NCBI GenBank assembly: GCA_030609765.1
Contig: JAUWTE010000128.1
Coordinates: 1 to 7,955, forward strand
Length of the DNA stretch: 7,955 nucleotides
Direction: 5' to 3'
DNA from: Acidobacteriota bacterium
GTDB lineage: Bacteria > Acidobacteriota > UBA890
Shown here: piece after piece, positions 6,352-7,955 of the stretch
Layout: each line of letters begins with the position of its first letter
Position numbering within the stretch: the stretch's first letter is position 1
Notes under the pieces: model-generated
Told to the model about the DNA's origin: nothing
Databases searched by the model: none
Seen by the model: the letters and a program-made list of their open reading frames with translations, nothing else
Program-made: the position numbers and the translations under genes

Positions 6352-6648
6352 CGGTCACATTTCCAGTCTGTGCACTCTTGCCCTTGGGTGTTGGGGTAAC
6401 GAGACAGCATTCTGCAATCGATCCCATCCCAGATCCACCACATCCTGCTAGAGGGCATTCTACCAAGCCTGCGGATGCGAGATTCGGCGATTCGGTTCGA
6501 TCTTATTGGCGCACGACGGCTGGACCTGTTCAGCATGGGTTTGTAGGCTTCATCAGCACCATGTGGCCTTCTGTCTGGCAGGTGTCAGCACATGGGCATC
6601 ACCTGCCATCAGGGTCCTCAACTACCGAATCTCACTGGAGATCTAACG
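6352..6648. promoter_or_regulatory. Divergent intergenic region between CPBP protease and SDR genes
   Basis: This stretch of about 297 bases has no credible coding frame and should hold promoters for both divergent genes, but I could not pick a convincing -35/-10 pair. Its right half holds the structure: GATTCGG twice at an 8-base step (6481-6495), three copies of a TCAGCA..ATGG motif (6530-6539, 6553-6566, 6585-6596), and a perfect 9-bp inverted repeat (6576-6608). The left half (6370-6475) shows nothing distinctive. Confidence 0.5.
6576..6608. repeat. Perfect 9-bp inverted repeat upstream of the SDR gene (possible operator or leader hairpin)
   Basis: TGGCAGGTG (6576-6584) and CACCTGCCA (6600-6608) are exact inverted copies separated by 15 bases, ending 40 bases before the SDR start codon. 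The arms are 24 bp centre to centre, slightly over two helical turns, which suits a dimeric repressor such as a TetR- or GntR-type regulator. It could equally form an RNA stem-loop in the leader. No regulator gene lies in the window. Confidence 0.45.
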
Positions 6649-7437
6649 ATGAACATCCGCCTGGATGGACGTACAGCAGTGGTCGGCGGCTCCTCCACCG
6701 GGTTGGGCCTCGCTATCGCGGAAGGCCTTGCCGAAGCCGGCGCGAATCTGGTGTTGTGTGCGCGCACGGCGGCAACACTCGATGCGGCGGCGGCAGGTAT
6801 CAAGGAGATGGGCGTCGAGGTCCTCGCCGTTCCGACGGACCTGACCAGCGTTGAAGAAATCGACAACCTCGCGACCATGGCGTTGGAGAAGTTCGGGACT
6901 ATCGACATTTTGGTCAACAATGCCGGCGGCCCACCTTCTGGACCCTTTGATGATCTCCCGGAAGAATCTTGGCGCCACGCCGTCGACCTGACGCTGATGT
7001 CGGCGGTCGAGCTGACGCGCAGGCTGCTTCCCGCTATGCGAGCGCAGAGGTGGGGCCGGATAATCAACGTCACATCGACATCGGTCAAACAGCCGGTCAA
7101 CGGGCTCATGCTGTCGAATAGCCTCCGCTCCGCGGTGGTCGGCTGGGCGAAGACCCTGGCCAACGAGGTGGGCCCGGATCAGATCTTGATCAACAACGTC
7201 TGTCCTGGCCATACGACGACCGACAGGCTCGAAGAGCTCGCACAGGCGGCATCTTCTCGTCAGGGGTTGTCGGTGGCCGAGGTCTACGCCTCCTGGGAGC
7301 AGTTGTCGCCGCTGCAGAGGCTCGGTAAGCCGCACGAACTGGCCAACTTGGTCGTCTTTCTGGCCTCCGACATGGCCTCCTACATCAACGGCACGACCAT
7401 CGCCGTCGATGGTGGCAGGCAGCAGGCGATGACATAA
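6649..7437 (+). CDS. Atypical short-chain dehydrogenase/reductase (BKR-like SDR subgroup) lacking YxxxK
   Basis: This 262-residue cytoplasmic Rossmann protein has the cofactor motif GSSTGLG (residues 14-20), the NNAG motif (90-93), a likely catalytic-position Ser143 in NVTSTS, the CPGHTTTDR segment (185-193) and the C-terminal VDGG (253-256). The catalytic tetrad is broken. Aligned to FabG-like proteins, the Tyr and Lys of YxxxK become Ser156 and Arg160 in SNSLRSAVVGWAKTLA, and the Asn becomes Thr115. The known BKR_like_SDR_like subgroup, annotated as putative 3-oxoacyl-ACP reductases, lacks a perfect tetrad in this way, so this looks like a family trait and not decay. The residue after the first strand is not Asp (LCARTAA, 36-42), and Arg39 suggests NADP(H) if a nucleotide binds. 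I chose the ATG at 6649 because GGAG lies 8 bases upstream. An in-frame ATG at 6592 would add 19 residues containing the inverted repeat. True reductase activity is uncertain. Confidence 0.9.
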   Translation: MNIRLDGRTAVVGGSSTGLGLAIAEGLAEAGANLVLCARTAATLDAAAAGIKEMGVEVLAVPTDLTSVEEIDNLATMALEKFGTIDILVNNAGGPPSGPFDDLPEESWRHAVDLTLMSAVELTRRLLPAMRAQRWGRIINVTSTSVKQPVNGLMLSNSLRSAVVGWAKTLANEVGPDQILINNVCPGHTTTDRLEELAQAASSRQGLSVAEVYASWEQLSPLQRLGKPHELANLVVFLASDMASYINGTTIAVDGGRQQAMT

Positions 7438-7473
7438 ACCGCAGGCCAACCCGGGTTTCTCAACGGGTCGCGC

Positions 7474-7955
7474 CTAATCCTGGCGAGCAGCCAGGCGGCG
7501 GGCGGTCAAGCCCCGATAGAGCGACATGGCGCCTCCCCAGGCGGCCAGACGCAGCCAGATACGAGCTGCCACATAGGTCTGCTGAGCGACGAATAGCGCG
7601 AGCAGTCCTGCGCCAGTTCCCTCGATCACCCCTGACGATCCCCAGTAAGCAGCCATGAGGGCAGCGCCCACCGACACCGACAACAAGTACAGCGTTGCTA
7701 CCCGCGGGGCGTTTCGCAGCACAAATCCGAGGGTGCGCGCCGTCTCGATGATCATGGATCTGCTGTCCCGGACCACGGTGCGAACCTTGGCGTAGTAGAA
7801 CAGCAAGCTGACCGCAAAAATTAGCGACACGATGACCACGCTACGGATCAGGTGTCCCCACCACGCCTGCGGCTGCAGGCCGCCGTTGTCGGAGAGACGC
7901 TCGACCATCTCGAAAAGAAGGCCGTCGATCCAAAACACAACACCGTAGAAGACCA
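7474..7955 (-). CDS. C-terminal part of a multi-pass membrane protein of unknown function (N-terminus outside window)
   Basis: The frame runs from the TAG stop at 7474-7476 to the right edge without interruption. The bases after 7938 continue it as VFYGV. A GTG at 7938 could be mistaken for the start, but the chain more likely enters from outside. About 160 residues are visible, with hydrophobic segments in SVVIVSLIFAVSLLFYYA, VATLYLLSVSVGAALMAAYW and GTGAGLLALFVAQQTYVAA. Between the first two is a basic loop, KVRTVVRDSRS, and an Arg-rich tail follows (LTARRLAARQD). The YAKVRTVVRDSRS...TLGFVLRN layout resembles uncharacterised multi-pass proteins in which a (D/Y)YAKVR motif follows a helix; that is a recollection and not a domain assignment. 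The gene converges with the SDR gene, with 36 bases between stops. No function can be assigned. Confidence 0.75.
   Translation of the reverse strand, partial: VFYGVVFWIDGLLFEMVERLSDNGGLQPQAWWGHLIRSVVIVSLIFAVSLLFYYAKVRTVVRDSRSMIIETARTLGFVLRNAPRVATLYLLSVSVGAALMAAYWGSSGVIEGTGAGLLALFVAQQTYVAARIWLRLAAWGGAMSLYRGLTARRLAARQD

Noticed and set aside
6057..6536. Minus-strand 159-codon frame overlapping the CPBP protease and its upstream region
   Set aside because: It overlaps the CPBP gene in another frame, is Ser/Arg/Pro-rich, and has no family resemblance; it is a shadow frame.
7448..7468. Terminator between the convergent SDR and membrane protein genes
   Set aside because: AACCCGGGTT is a loopless palindrome, and the alternative ACCCG/CGGGT stem is only 5 bp with a 10-base loop and no T-run. 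This is insufficient for a terminator call.
1..7955. A defence system, toxin-antitoxin pair, mobile element or biosynthetic cluster
   Set aside because: No transposase, integrase, nuclease, repeat array or synthase is present. The HD-domain protein looks like an ordinary dGTPase-like housekeeping enzyme with no defence partner next to it.

Overview
The window is GC-rich chromosomal DNA from a free-living bacterium. It has a Sec-exported protein, a CPBP membrane protease, several membrane proteins and short intergenic gaps. The FecR-like/DUF6600 protein and the atypical 'SNSLR' short-chain dehydrogenase resemble genes I associate with Acidobacteriota, Gemmatimonadota and related Gram-negative phyla. 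That placement is an inference, since no rRNA or marker gene is present. I see no tRNA, rRNA, CRISPR array, transposase, integrase or phage gene.

Layout from left to right. (1) Bases 1-1814, minus strand: a long reading frame open to the window edge. It encodes a secreted FecR-like protein with a Trp-rich DUF6600-type region and a long basic Ser/Ala/Arg/Gly tail; its C-terminus lies outside the window. (2) 1971-3380, minus: an AGCS-family Na+:alanine/glycine symporter, probably starting at a TTG. (3) 3381-3594: a divergent intergenic region. (4) 3595-4734, plus: an HD-domain dGTPase-like dNTP triphosphohydrolase. (5) 4790-5044, minus: a small soluble protein of unknown function that may be translated from a leaderless mRNA. 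It converges with the dNTPase across a short gap holding a possible terminator. (6) 5242-5535 and 5641-6351, both minus: a 97-residue, extremely hydrophobic membrane protein downstream of a CPBP (CAAX/Rce1-like) intramembrane protease. (7) 6352-6648: a divergent regulatory region with a perfect 9-bp inverted repeat and three copies of a short motif. (8) 6649-7437, plus: a short-chain dehydrogenase/reductase homologue lacking most of the catalytic tetrad. (9) 7474-7955, minus: the C-terminal part of a multi-pass membrane protein that enters from the right edge.

The genes look mostly independent: a transporter, nucleotide-pool housekeeping, membrane and envelope proteins, and one oxidoreductase-like protein. 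The only plausible co-transcribed pair is the CPBP protease with the small hydrophobic protein. I found no convincing new multi-gene system. The points most worth a second look are the SDR with its missing catalytic residues, the repeat cluster in front of it, the edge-truncated Trp-rich exported protein, and the protease/small-membrane-protein pair.
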